DNA of 64,000 nucleotides from the NCBI RefSeq assembly GCF_029784155.1, contig NC_073693.1, forward strand, positions 27,564,002 through 27,628,001, read 5' to 3'. The notes beneath the pieces were generated by a model. That model ran no database searches, was not told the origin of the DNA, and saw only the letters and a program-made list of their open reading frames with translations. This document shows, one piece after another, positions 37,349 through 48,417 of this stretch (its first letter is position 1; each line of letters starts with the position of its first letter). This stretch comes from Uranotaenia lowii (Eukaryota > Arthropoda > Insecta > Diptera > Culicidae). The position numbers were made by a program, and so were the translations under genes.

Positions 37349-38295
37349 CACTGAGGTTTTTTTACGCGGTATTTTTTACACGGATTTTCGAATTAACGCG
37401 GTTTTTTTTACGCGGATTTTTGAATTAACGCGGTTTTTCAGAGAAAATATTCTAAGACTTTTTCAAAGGAAAACACTTAGAATCTTTTTGTAGTTGGGAA
37501 AATCTTAGCTCTGAGACACGAGACATGAGACATGAGACCTGAGACCTGAGACTTGAGACCTGAGACATGAGACATGAGACATGAGACCTGAGACCTGAGA
37601 CATGAGACATGAGACATAAGACATAAGACATGAGACCTTAGACATGAGACCTGAGACATGAGACATGAGACCTAAGACATGAGACATGAGACCTGAGACA
37701 CGAGACATGAGACATGAGACATGAGACATGAGACATGAGACATGAGACAAGAGACCTGAGACATGAGACATGAGACCTGAGACCTGAAACCTGAGACATG
37801 AGACCTGAGACATGAGACATGAGACCTGAGACCTGAGACATGGAACTTGAGACCTGAGACATGAGACGATCTGAATTCCACACTGTCAAATAAGCCTCAC
37901 TCTATTCTACTATTCTATTAATCTAATTGATTTTGTTTTTTACCATAAAAATAAACTATCATTGTACGCAAATTTTTAAATAATCATGGTTCTTACGCGT
38001 TTTTTTAGTAACGTACGTTTTTGCGCGAATTTTTGAATTAAAATGGATTTTTTACGTGGATTTTCGAATTTCGGGGTTTTTTTACGTGGATTTTTGAATA
38101 AACGAGGTGTTTTTTTACGCGGATTTTCGAATTAAAGTGGTTTTTTTTACGCGGATTTTCGAATTAACGCGGTTTTTTTTACGCGGATTTTCGAATTAAC
38201 GCGGTTTTTTTTACGCGGATTTTGGAATTAACGCGGTTTTTTTACGCGGTTTTTTTTACGCGGGACGAAATACCGCGTAAAAATAAACCTCAGTG
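37349..38295. mobile_element. TA-flanked MITE with ACGCGG-rich arms and an internal minisatellite
   Basis: Left end CACTGAGGTTTTTTTACGCG; reverse complement of the right end CACTGAGGTTTATTTTTACG, both followed by CGGTATTT. TA lies outside both ends (37347-37348, 38296-38297). Next to each terminus are tandem copies of a unit of about 33 bp built from TTTTACGCGGATTTTCGAAT and TAACGCGG: about two on the left and about five on the right. The centre is occupied by a heptamer array. No transposase. Confidence 0.85.
37512..37868. repeat. Heptamer minisatellite GAGACMT, about 51 copies
   Basis: Continuous 7-bp units alternate mainly between GAGACAT and GAGACCT, with occasional GAGACTT, GAGACAC and GAGACAA. 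The - strand is stop-free in all three frames and yields Met-Ser-His/Val-Ser-Cys-Leu strings, an artefact of the repeat. Confidence 0.96.
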
Positions 38296-38297
38296 TA

Positions 38298-38739
38298 TCT
38301 TTCTTTCAATCATCTTCAGATATTTCTCTCTCTATCCACTTTAGAATACATAAATAGACACAAACTGCTTTTATTTTTTCATATTTTTTCATCGATTACT
38401 CTGGAAGGTATCGACGATTTTCTACGTACTGAAGCTCTCCACGTTCATTTATTGAAAGTTTCTTAAATTTCAAAATAAATTACTTTTCTTAATTTTCAAA
38501 ATTTTAAATTCGTCATTTTATTTAAATTTTCTGCAAGTCTTTTTTATCTAAATAAGCAAATTTAACTATAAACCACAATTTTCTTGAATATTTTTTCTCT
38601 TCTCATAATCTGACTTATACCTTGTATTTCAATCATCAACTCGTATCTAAAATTAAGACTCTGTATCAATTATTCATAAGTTACTAAATTCTGCCAAAAT
38701 CAATCATCTTGTATAAAATTTCTCCCTCATGCCAAATTT
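38298..38739. other. AT-rich DNA, nothing recognised
   Basis: No gene or repeat boundary of note. Confidence 0.5.
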
Positions 38740-39730
38740 GGTTCCATTTGCTTGACCAGTTTCCAAGTCATTGAACAAAATGTATGAGAGTCACTCTGTT
38801 TAATAATAAAGAAAACATTTCTGGTGCATCAATCCCTTCTATGCAAAATTTTCTCAATTATTCCTCGAGTTATTGAAAAAAAGTATGGGTCCACCCTTTT
38901 CCCTTTTCCAGCTACCCACTAAATTGAAAGGAGCAGTCTAAGATTGTAACATTTTAATGCACTTTTCAATGACAAATTTGGCCCCATCTACTTTAAATTT
39001 TGCCGAATTCATCCTCCTCCCCACTGGAGGTTTCCCTAATAAGCATGAAAACATTTCTCCATCCCAATTACCCCCTCAAACAAAGTTGGTTTTCTTTCGT
39101 ATGATATTCTAAGATTTGCAACAAAAAGTATGAATCTCTTCTCTTGAAAAGGATAGGGTCCCAAAAAACTATAGAAACATAATTCGTACCAATATACAAA
39201 TCCATACCAAATTCGTTTCTTTTCAAATGACCAATTATCGACTGAGGTGCCCCCTTCTCCTCTTCCTATTTGTTGACTGGGATTAAGAGGGGGCATCGAA
39301 AATTTTAAAGTATTTTTTCGTATCCAAATATCGTCCCATGCCAAATTCAAATCGATTTGTTTGATTATTTCTCCAGTTATGAAAAAAATTGTATGAGAGC
39401 CTCCTTCCCCTCTCGGTTTCACCAATGGAAGGTAAGAAGGGCTTCAAACCATCTTGGAAACATTTTGTTTACTCAAATACCCTCGTATTCTAAAATTGAA
39501 TCTCCTCGCTTGATTTTTTATGCACCCAATGCAATTTGGGAGGACTCTTCAATAATCATAGAACCTTTTACATCATGCATATGAATTCCCATGCCAATTT
39601 GGTTCCATTTACTCGAATAGTTATCGTTTTATTCAATACAAATTTCATGGAAGCTCCCTCCCTCTTTCTTGCACTCCACTGAAAGAAGGGAGGGTCTCAA
39701 ATAATCATTGAGATATTTCTCGCATGCCGA
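38740..39730 (+). repeat. Degenerate tandem repeat of the 140-bp class, forward copy
   Basis: Imperfect units carry ATGCCAAATTTGGTTCCATT, then GAGTTATTGAA or similar, then TATGAGAGYC, then CTCCTTCCCCTC and CACTGGAAG phrases, repeated about every 130-150 bp. The same phrases occur in reverse complement at 50500-51450. Highly diverged and without coding capacity. Confidence 0.72.
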
Positions 39731-41530
39731 ATTTGGATCCATTTGATTGATCGATTCTCGAGTTATTTAAAACAAAAAAGAACCCAATTCAATGTTTTAT
39801 TTTTTCAAGAACATGGAAGTAAAAACCATTTTCTTTTTTGTTGTGCTACTGGAAAGTCAATGGATCGGGATTCCGACTTTTAATTATGATAGTTTTCTTG
39901 GCTTCGATCAATTTTCACAGGAACAAGACATCTTAAACGTGTTGCTAACAACTTAAGTTAAATCAGGAACATTTGCATAGATACGTAGCTAGGAAGTGTT
40001 TCTTCCAAACTTTCCCTCAAACCACACCAAAGGACCGAGGGTAGGAAAAACAGCGCCAAAGGATCTCTTCTTTCCACTTTTCTCTGAAGGCTCCTTGGTC
40101 TTGGCCAGAGCAGCGTTCAGAAAAGCGTGTCGGCTAAGAAAGTGTTTGTCGAGATTGTCTGGACTAGTTAATAACTTCCCATGACTATGTAGTTGTTCAT
40201 TGCATGATACTCCAGCAACACTTGTACCATACCCAGACCAGTTATGGCTTCAAAAGGTGGCGCTTCTTTGACCCGTGCTCATTTTACCCCCACCCACCCC
40301 TAGGGCTTCAAATTGCGAAGATGATGTTGCAAAAGTGCAGCTCACAGTTTTTGGGGTAATTAATTGTTTGTGTCTTTTGTTGCTTTCTGCTGAGTGGACC
40401 CTTTTCTTCGAATTATTTTCTTACAAGGGATGAAGATGTTTCTTTGCCGGAAAATTTCCTCCGCCGGGTATCGTTCCGATGAAAGTTGAATATTAGTTTT
40501 GAAGTGGACAGGAAATGTTATGCATTTTTAATGGAATCAAGTCTTGATTCGTTCCTGTGGTTGAAGCTTGTCCCACTGCTTGGAGGTATCCATGTTTGAA
40601 TCCGAAAGTTATGGTTATGCGGAACCAAGTTTGTGACAATTTTAACCTCATCCATGACCCACAGAAACCGGACAGATAAATAAACTTGAAGAAACTGTAC
40701 CGATGTTCGTGAATCAACGTCAGAATCATGACTCTGAGCCCGCCTTTTGCTCTCTGAAAAACACCCGGTAGAAAACTCTTAAAGCTCGGCCGCAGATAAC
40801 TGGAATTTAACTGCACTTTCAAGTTCTAATTACATTTGAGGCCAAAGTTTCTCTCATCAAAACTTGCAAGTGTGAGGATGGTGATTTTCCACCCGGACTT
40901 GCTTGGGGCTTTGGGGTTCCTGAAATAGCCTCGGCCTTCATAACCGCTTAATCCAATCCGTAATTTATTCTCACCTCTCGATTCTCCCCACTACTGACTG
41001 GCTCTCTTGGGGTTAAACCCAGGAAGTACACCTCAATCGAAGCCGGCCAGAGATGTTGTTTGGCTCGATTTCGACAATCCACAATCTCCTCGGTCCTAGC
41101 AGAAACACTCGTCCCTAGAATTTTCCCTCACAGGAGGGGAGTTCAGCTATATTTGGGGAAAAACAGACCAGTAGGTAGCCTAAAACTTCATGATCGTGCA
41201 TTAGGATTCTCGGACTCAAACCTTCCGATGATTTTAAACCGTTTTCATCTTTGGAGTCCCTCTTTCCTCAGAGAAACTTTGGGTTTCCAAGCTTGACTCC
41301 AGCTTGGGTTTGTGCTGATAGTTGTGAAAAGTTTGGTGAACGCATCATAGTCGCATGAGTTTCTGGGAAGGGAAATACCCTCATTTGCATAATATCGGTT
41401 TTATGAACTGATGGTCGAGTGTGCGGCTTAGCTCGCCACACGACGATGCCTTGAGTGTGTATATGTTTGCTTGCGTACAATCCTTTGGCCGTCGACTTTA
41501 CCTTGCAGGACACTTTCGATGGAAGGTCAT
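39731..41530. other. Low-copy, GC-richer block, no gene recognised
   Basis: From about 39985 to 41520 the composition is less AT-rich, with CCCCCACCCACCCC at about 40285 and CTC/CCC-rich stretches. Small open frames on both strands have no domains or splice pattern that I can defend. It could be conserved regulatory DNA. Confidence 0.4.
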
Positions 41531-41713
41531 GTGGTTCCTTACAAAATGAATATTTTCATAGAAAACAAAAATTAGGAAAAAAAAATCATGAGGAATAGTT
41601 CAGCTGAAAAGCTTGGAAAACAATATGGTTTCGAATCGAACACTAACAATAATGGGAAATCAACTTGATATCGTGATAACAAAAAATTTCTACTAGTAAA
41701 TTTTCCCAAAACA

Positions 41714-43326
41714 TTTTGACAACTTTGACAATTTTGACAATTTTGACAATTTTGACAATTTTGACAATTTTGACAATTTTGACAATTTTGACAATTTTGA
41801 CAATTTTGACAATTTTGACAATTTTGACAATTTTGACAATTTTGACAATTTTGACAATTTTGACAATTTGACAATTTTGACAATTTTGACAATTTTGACA
41901 ATTTTGACAATTTTGACAATTTTGACAATTTTGACAATTTTGACAATTTTGACAATTTTGACAATTTTGACAATTTTGACAATTTTGACAATTTTGACAA
42001 TTTTGACAATTTTGACAATTTTGACAATTTTGACAATTTTGACAATTTTGACAATTTTGACAATTTTGACAATTTTGACAATTTTGACAATTTTGACAAT
42101 TTTGACAATTTTGACAATTTTGACAATTTTGACAATTTTGACAATTTTGACAATTTTGACAATTTTGACAATTTTGACAATTTTGACAATTTTGACAATT
42201 TTGACAATTTTGACAATTTTGACAATTTTGACAATTTTGACAATTTTGACAATTTTGACAATTTTGACAATTTTGACAATTTTGACAATTTTGACAATTT
42301 TGACAATTTTGACAATTTTGACAATTTTGACAATTTTGACAATTTTGACAATTTTGACAATTTTGACAATTTTGACAATTTTGACAATTTTGACAATTTT
42401 GACAATTTTGACAATTTTGACAATTTTGACAATTTTGACAATTTTGACAATTTTGACAATTTTGACAATTTTGACAATTTTGACAATTTTGACAATTTTG
42501 ACAATTTTGACAATTTTGACAATTTTGACAATTTTGACAATTTTGACAATTTTGACAATTTTGACAATTTTGACAATTTTGACAATTTTGACAATTTTGA
42601 CAATTTTGACAATTTTGACAATTTTGACAATTTTGACAATTTTGACAATTTTGACAATTTTGACAATTTTGACAATTTTGACAATTTTGACAATTTTGAC
42701 AATTTTGACAATTTTGACAATTTTGACAATTTTGACAATTTTGACAATTTTGACAATTTTGACAATTTTGACAATTTTGACAATTTTGACAATTTTGACA
42801 ATTTTGACAATTTTGACAATTTTGACAATTTTGACAATTTTGACAATTTTGACAATTTTGACAATTTTGACAATTTTGACAATTTTGACAATTTTGACAA
42901 TTTTGACAATTTTGACAATTTTGACAATTTTGACAATTTTGACAATTTTGACAATTTTGACAATTTTGACAATTTTGACAATTTTGACAATTTTGACAAT
43001 TTTGACAATTTTGACAATTTTGGCAATTTTGACAATTTTGACAATTTTGACAATTTTGACAATTTTGACAATTTTGACAATTTTGACAATTTTGACAATT
43101 TTGACAATTTTGACAATTTTGACAATTTTGACAATTTTGACAATTTTGACAATTTTGACAATTTTGACAATTTTGACAATTTTGACAATTTTGACAATTT
43201 TGACAATTTTGACAATTTTGACAATTTTGACAATTTTGACAATTTTGACAATTTTGACAATTTTGACAATTTTGACAATTTTGACAATTTTGACAATTTT
43301 GACAATTTTGACAATTTTGACAGTTT
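41714..43326. repeat. 9-bp satellite array 2, unit TTTTGACAA
   Basis: About 179 head-to-tail units. Near-perfect: I see an odd unit at the left edge (AACTTTGAC), one unit shortened by a T near 41866-41870, and one A-to-G at 43023; the array ends at GACAGTTTTC. The unit shares TGACAA with arrays 1 and 3 and has TTT where they have AAA. Stop-free frames (Thr-Ile-Leu on +, Lys-Leu-Ser and Cys-Gln-Asn on -) follow from the 9-bp period. The single-T deletion explains the frame switch near the left end. Confidence 0.98.
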
Positions 43327-43600
43327 TCTTTACAATATATAAACTTAAAGAAACAGTTCTTTACAATAAAAGGTATTTTTTGAACATGACTTTAGCTTTA
43401 TTGTTTTTTTTTATATCAGTTGTTATAAAACTTTGAACACATATACAAAGCAGTTTTAGAGCCTTAAGAAATAAAATTTTAGACAAATTAAGATGAATAA
43501 ATTCTATGGCAGTGATCGACAATATTTCATTGAGAATTCAAAATGAAAAATTGTTTAGAGAAATTTTAGATTTTTTCGAACTATTTCTAGAGTTTTATTA
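43327..43600. other. AT-rich DNA
   Basis: Nothing recognised. Confidence 0.5.
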
Positions 43601-43740
43601 AATTTATTATATCTGTCAAATTGCTTTCAGTTCTATCATTTTCATAATTGTTTTCTTCTTAAATAACCCTTTAAGAAGAAAACTATTTTTAAAAAGAGAA
43701 AATGAGAGAACTGAAAGCAATTTGACAGATAGAATAAATT
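43601..43740. repeat. Hairpin with about 65-bp arms
   Basis: The left arm (43601-43662) contains CTGTCAAATTGCTTTCAGTT and TTTTCTTCTTAA. The right arm (43671-43740) carries their inverse, AACTGAAAGCAATTTGACAG and TTAAGAAGAAAA. The loop is about 8 nt. The arms differ by a few substitutions and a small indel in the middle. Foldback element or hairpin RNA precursor. Confidence 0.82.
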
Positions 43741-45550
43741 TGATTCATCTTCAAATAATTTTTGAGTGAATGTTAATATCGGTTTGAAACCGTTTGGAAT
43801 AATTTTATGATACTTTTAATTCCTTCGAGTAGCTTTTGATAAACAATTCTAGAACCTGTTATTCTTAACAAGATGAAGCACTTCTCCTGAAATAATCAAT
43901 CAAGTTTGTCTGTTTGATAATTCCTTAGCCAAAGACCAAGTAATAAATTTAAATAAAAAACAACAAAAATAAATTTTCGAAATTATGGCAAAAATTAATT
44001 TTTTTTTGTTAAATTTGGATAAACTCAAAGGAAGCGGTAGAGAATTGTTAAAAATTTTGAAAAAATTTTATTGAAAAAATGAAATTGAAATTAAAAACCA
44101 TAATTTGGTCAATTTTTTACAGATTCTAGAAAAAATATTATTTTATTTTTCTTATTCCTTTACTTGAAATGGCTTATATCTTGAAGATTTGAGAAGCCAA
44201 AATCTTTTTATATATTAACAATTGTTTTCTTTGATCCAGATCATATCTTTTTGAAGGGAACAGGAAAAAGACATAGAAAAATTTGAAATTTAAAAAAAAA
44301 CTATAGATTAAGATCAATAGCTTTTAGGAAAAAGTATTCTTCGAACATGTAATCAATGTCTTTCGCAATAAAAAATTTACAACAACTTAAGATAATTTTA
44401 GAATTAAAAATATGATTTTTTTTTGAGGAAACTAACATGGTTTTCACGAAGAACTAGAAAGAACTAGAAAAAATGTTGGGAAAATTCAAAACAATTTTTT
44501 TTCGACGATTTGAATAAGTTGATGAACTATTTATTAAAAAAGACTATTCATTAAAAAAAATTAAAATTCTTTGGAACTGAGAAACGGTAAATAATTGTAA
44601 CATATTTTTTGCAATCAAAATCAAAATATTTCCAGGAAATTATATATCAACTCTTTTTACAGGAACTTTCAAATATTTTTAGAACAATAAAGACATTTGA
44701 GGAATTTTGTTTGCAACTTAAAATATGCTTCAAAAGATTTGAACATAATTCAGATAGTTTGAGGGTAGGGTTTTGAAATTTTATGAATATTTCATGTAAA
44801 CAAGTATTTCTCAAAAATTAAAAGGTTGAGAAATTTTTATGTCATTTCAGGAAAAGTTTATTGAGATCATCTATCGACCCATTTTAACCTTCAATCACTT
44901 CAACTTCAACCTTTCTTGAGTTTTTGGCCACTTTCGATCTTTCATGATTTCATCATCAGCACTGGATTTTGAAGGACATTTCTTTATACAATTTAAAAAA
45001 ACTATGAGACCGTTTTAAAACATTCTGATATTTTTTAGATTTTATTTGATGGTGATGTTAAAAGTATTTTAATAGCATCGTTTTTTAAATATGAAGACAA
45101 TCCAAAAACATCTAAAACACCTTTCTATATCAAGTTTTTCTAAATACATTTTGTTAAGTTGTTAGTTGCAAATTATGTTGTTTCTTTACAAAAGTTGGAA
45201 CAATTTAATCTTTCATGAATTTTGAATTTTTTTCAAATATAGACAATTTCGAAAATTTTCTATGACAAAGGTTTCTTGCTATTATTCGTTTTTAATTTCA
45301 AGTAACGATCGTTTCTTGATTATCTTTTTTGATACATTTTACATATCTGTGTTTGATTTCTATTTGTTAAGAAACCATTTTTATGAAATTTAAATTCTTT
45401 TAGGCTTGTGTTAGAGCTTCAAAATTCGTTTTTAATATTCAGACTGCTCAGGTTTTTTTCAAATGATTTGAAAGTCTATTATACATAAATTATGAAGCTA
45501 TTTGGAAAAGCTTGTTTCTCCTTGTTCTGCTATTTGATACTGTCTGCTTA
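43741..45550. other. AT-rich DNA, nothing recognised
   Basis: No gene. A CTGATGA...GAAA pair on the - strand at about 44910-44965 was considered as a hammerhead-like motif and not accepted. Confidence 0.45.
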
Positions 45551-45606
45551 CAACGTTGATATAAAGTGACGAATGCCATATAGATGGTTAAACGGCTATT
45601 ATCGAT
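45551..45606 (+). repeat. SINE family 1 tail, truncated copy
   Basis: GACGAATGCCATATAGATGG followed by TTAAACGGCTATTATCG closely matches the 3' body of the SINE at 33237-33274. The tRNA-like head is absent. Confidence 0.72.
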
Positions 45607-45747
45607 AGAGAGAATCCCTTCTATAAATTTTTATACAGCTTCAAGCATTTTCTGATCATATTTAATATGTGGATTAAATCTTAAGTGTTTTGATTTGTTC
45701 GAAAACAGTTGTTAACATTTCTGTTCAAAGCTTTTACAACGTATGTA

Positions 45748-46406
45748 CAGTAGACTGCCCCAAATTTGTATGGGAAATTCAAAACCTGTGAAATTTTATG
45801 CGCTGCAGGCTAAAATTGATCCTAGGCCTAGTACTAGATCTCATGCCAAATTTGGGCCAGATCGGATCACGGGAAGGGGTCGCTCAACGAGCCTGAAGTT
45901 TGTATGGGATTTTGAGACATTTTGTTCGGGAGAAACATGAAAAACTAGTTTTTCATCAATAACTTTGGTTCCCGTCGACCGATTTCTTTCGAAAACGAGT
46001 TATCTTAAAGCTTAAATTATGAAAAACATTTCATCCGAAGACTGCATATCGATAAAAGTTAAGACAAAAAAGTTATTAGGCTTCCAAAATGGGCTAATTT
46101 TTTTAAGGATGGCATTCATCACTGTAAATGAGTCGGGGCGGTCGAACTTATTGACGCCTCATTGGCAGTGATGAATACCACCGTAAAAAAGTTAGCCCAT
46201 TTTAGAAGTCCAATAGCTTTTTGTCTTAACTCTTATCGATATGCAGTCTTCGGATGAAATGTTTTTCATAATTTAGGCTTTAAGTAAACCCGTTTTCGAA
46301 AGAAATCGGCCGACGGGACCCAAATTATTGATGAAAAACTAGTTTTTCATGTGTCTCCCGAACAAAATGTCTCAATATCCCATACAAACTTCAGGCTCGT
46401 TGAGCG
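45748..46406. mobile_element. Large foldback element, right arm cut by gap
   Basis: The arm at 45881-46133 and the inverse of 46157-46406 match at roughly nine positions in ten over about 245 bp, around a centre at about 46145. The left side extends to about 45748 (CAGTAGACTGCCCCAAATTT, preceded by TA). The matching right portion, about 130 bp, must lie in the assembly gap. No transposase frame. A Tc1/mariner-type hairpin MITE is likely from the TA and the structure. Confidence 0.82.
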
Positions 46407-46906
46407 NNNNNNNNNNNNNNNNNNNNNNNNNNNNNNNNNNNNNNNNNNNNNNNNNNNNNNNNNNNNNNNNNNNNNNNNNNNNNNNNNNNNNNNNNNNNNN
46501 NNNNNNNNNNNNNNNNNNNNNNNNNNNNNNNNNNNNNNNNNNNNNNNNNNNNNNNNNNNNNNNNNNNNNNNNNNNNNNNNNNNNNNNNNNNNNNNNNNNN
46601 NNNNNNNNNNNNNNNNNNNNNNNNNNNNNNNNNNNNNNNNNNNNNNNNNNNNNNNNNNNNNNNNNNNNNNNNNNNNNNNNNNNNNNNNNNNNNNNNNNNN
46701 NNNNNNNNNNNNNNNNNNNNNNNNNNNNNNNNNNNNNNNNNNNNNNNNNNNNNNNNNNNNNNNNNNNNNNNNNNNNNNNNNNNNNNNNNNNNNNNNNNNN
46801 NNNNNNNNNNNNNNNNNNNNNNNNNNNNNNNNNNNNNNNNNNNNNNNNNNNNNNNNNNNNNNNNNNNNNNNNNNNNNNNNNNNNNNNNNNNNNNNNNNNN
46901 NNNNNN
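46407..46906. other. Assembly gap (500 N)
   Basis: Placeholder gap that starts inside the right arm of the foldback element. Confidence 0.99.
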
Positions 46907-47206
46907 TATTTTTCTTTGAAGCGAAAAAAAATAAGGTCTCGTTAACGGGCTTAGAAATGCCTGTGATCATCTGTAGCCTTTCAAATTGTTTATTGCTCTC
47001 CCGTTCCGCTTTCGGAGAATTGAATCAGAATAGTAGTTAAATAATTACGAGAAAATAAATCCTTAAAAAAAAAAATAATATTTTATCGTTAAACTGTTAT
47101 CAATCAGGATGATGCAACTTCTAAAAAGTGAAATGCATATTGGATCAACAACTGACATTCCTTTTTTTGTTTTGCTATGGACCAGTATTTTATGATGATT
47201 AACAAT
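46907..47206. other. AT-rich DNA after the gap
   Basis: Nothing recognised. The left end of the hAT remnant that ends at 47272 may lie here or in the gap. Confidence 0.45.
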
Positions 47207-47272
47207 TAAAATTCCATTTCAGAAAAGCTTCGCGGCCCGCACAAACATGTCTCGAGGGCCGCGCGTTGCTCA
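47207..47272. mobile_element. hAT-like element end
   Basis: GCGGCCCGCACAAACATG, then CTCGAGGGCCGCGCGTTGCT, then CATTCCTG. Read inversely, this is a CAGGAATGAGCAAC terminus followed by GGCCC-rich sequence, comparable to the CAGGGGTAAGCAACC end at 62165. No partner end is visible. Confidence 0.6.
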
Positions 47273-47431
47273 TTCCTGATTTAGAGGGTTGATTCAATAA
47301 AATTATGTCATAATTCAAAATTTTATTTCTAATAAATAAGCGATTGAAAAAGTGTGCACCGTTTATTTCATATCGACGGGCCACTTTTTATATGGTTCAT
47401 GAACATTCAACAGCAGTTTTAATACATAAGC

Positions 47432-48417
47432 TTGGGTAAGTGGTCCAAAGCAAGTCCCTTTGGAATTGAGCAGGACTTTTTTTCGACATGGGTCAAATTA
47501 CTATTCGAACACTTTTTTTTGTTGTTCTTTCTAGCTTCAAAACTCGTTTTAAAGTGTTTTTTCATGGCTGTGAGCATATTTGTAGTTGTTAAATTAATCA
47601 TAGCTATGCAGAAAACATCTAAAAAGTTGACTCCAATAATGGTATGTCTTCCTGATATGGGTATATTTATTTGGTAAGGTATGCTTTATCTCAAACTAAA
47701 TGACATTTTTTTTTAGTTTAAGCCGCAACTAGGTATTTGAAAACACTTAAATTTATGTTGGATAGGTTTCCAGTTATTAGAGTTATAACAAATAGCAAAT
47801 TGGGCTACTTTTATTTGCCTTTCTAAGATTGCGGTTTTAAAGAGAAGAAACACTTTTTCCTTCAAATTTGACATCTCGGAAAATATCAACCAGATCATGA
47901 ACTGTATTAGTCTCTACTTAGATTTTAAAGTTGAGACTTGACAGGTGGGATGCCTTGGAAGGTTCCTAATATAGGATTACAGACTTATTTTGGACCGGGT
48001 ACATATTTTGGACGGCGGGTTTCTCCAATATTTTACTCATAAATCATGTTAAACATGAAAATATTGAACAAATATGGTTAAAGCTACTTCTTATGATTCT
48101 TATCATAACTAAGATTCCATTTAAATAAACTGATAAGGGATGGAAAATTCAAAATAAAGTTTTGATTTCTCACAGTTGGGCCAAATCAAGCCCATTTCAG
48201 GAGGACATGCCATTATTGGAGTCAACTTCCAAGAAGTTTTCTTCCTAGCTGTGATGAGTTTAACAACTACAAACATGTTAACAGCTATGGTAAAACACTT
48301 GAAAACTAGTTTGCAAGCCCGAAGAACCAAAAAAAATTGTTTTAATAGCAATTTTTCCCATGTCGAAAATAGGTCCCAATTAATTCCTTAGGGACTTATT
48401 TTGGACCACCCAACATA
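47432..48417. mobile_element. Inverted-repeat element with GGTCCAAA termini
   Basis: The ends are TTGGGTAAGTGGTCCAAAGC and the inverse of GGACTTATTTTGGACCACCC. The arms (about 47432-47680 and 48170-48417) are inverted copies, roughly three-quarters identical. One strand of each arm is open and yields closely similar peptides of about 70 residues with the shared core LTTTNMLTAM; the opposite strands are also open and similar. I recognise no transposase domain. The centre contains further TTTTGGACC phrases. Confidence 0.72.

Noticed and set aside
37477..37889. Cys/Ser/Val/His-rich frames over the heptamer array
   Set aside because: All three - strand frames are open because the heptamer lacks stops on that strand.
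41572..43436. Apparent 580- and 522-codon Lys-Leu-Ser and Thr-Ile-Leu proteins
   Set aside because: Frames follow from the 9-bp period of array 2. Flanking residues are not protein-like.
44900..44965. Hammerhead-like CTGATGA...GAAA on the minus strand
   Set aside because: Both short boxes are present, but the bases between them do not form a convincing stem II next to the boxes.
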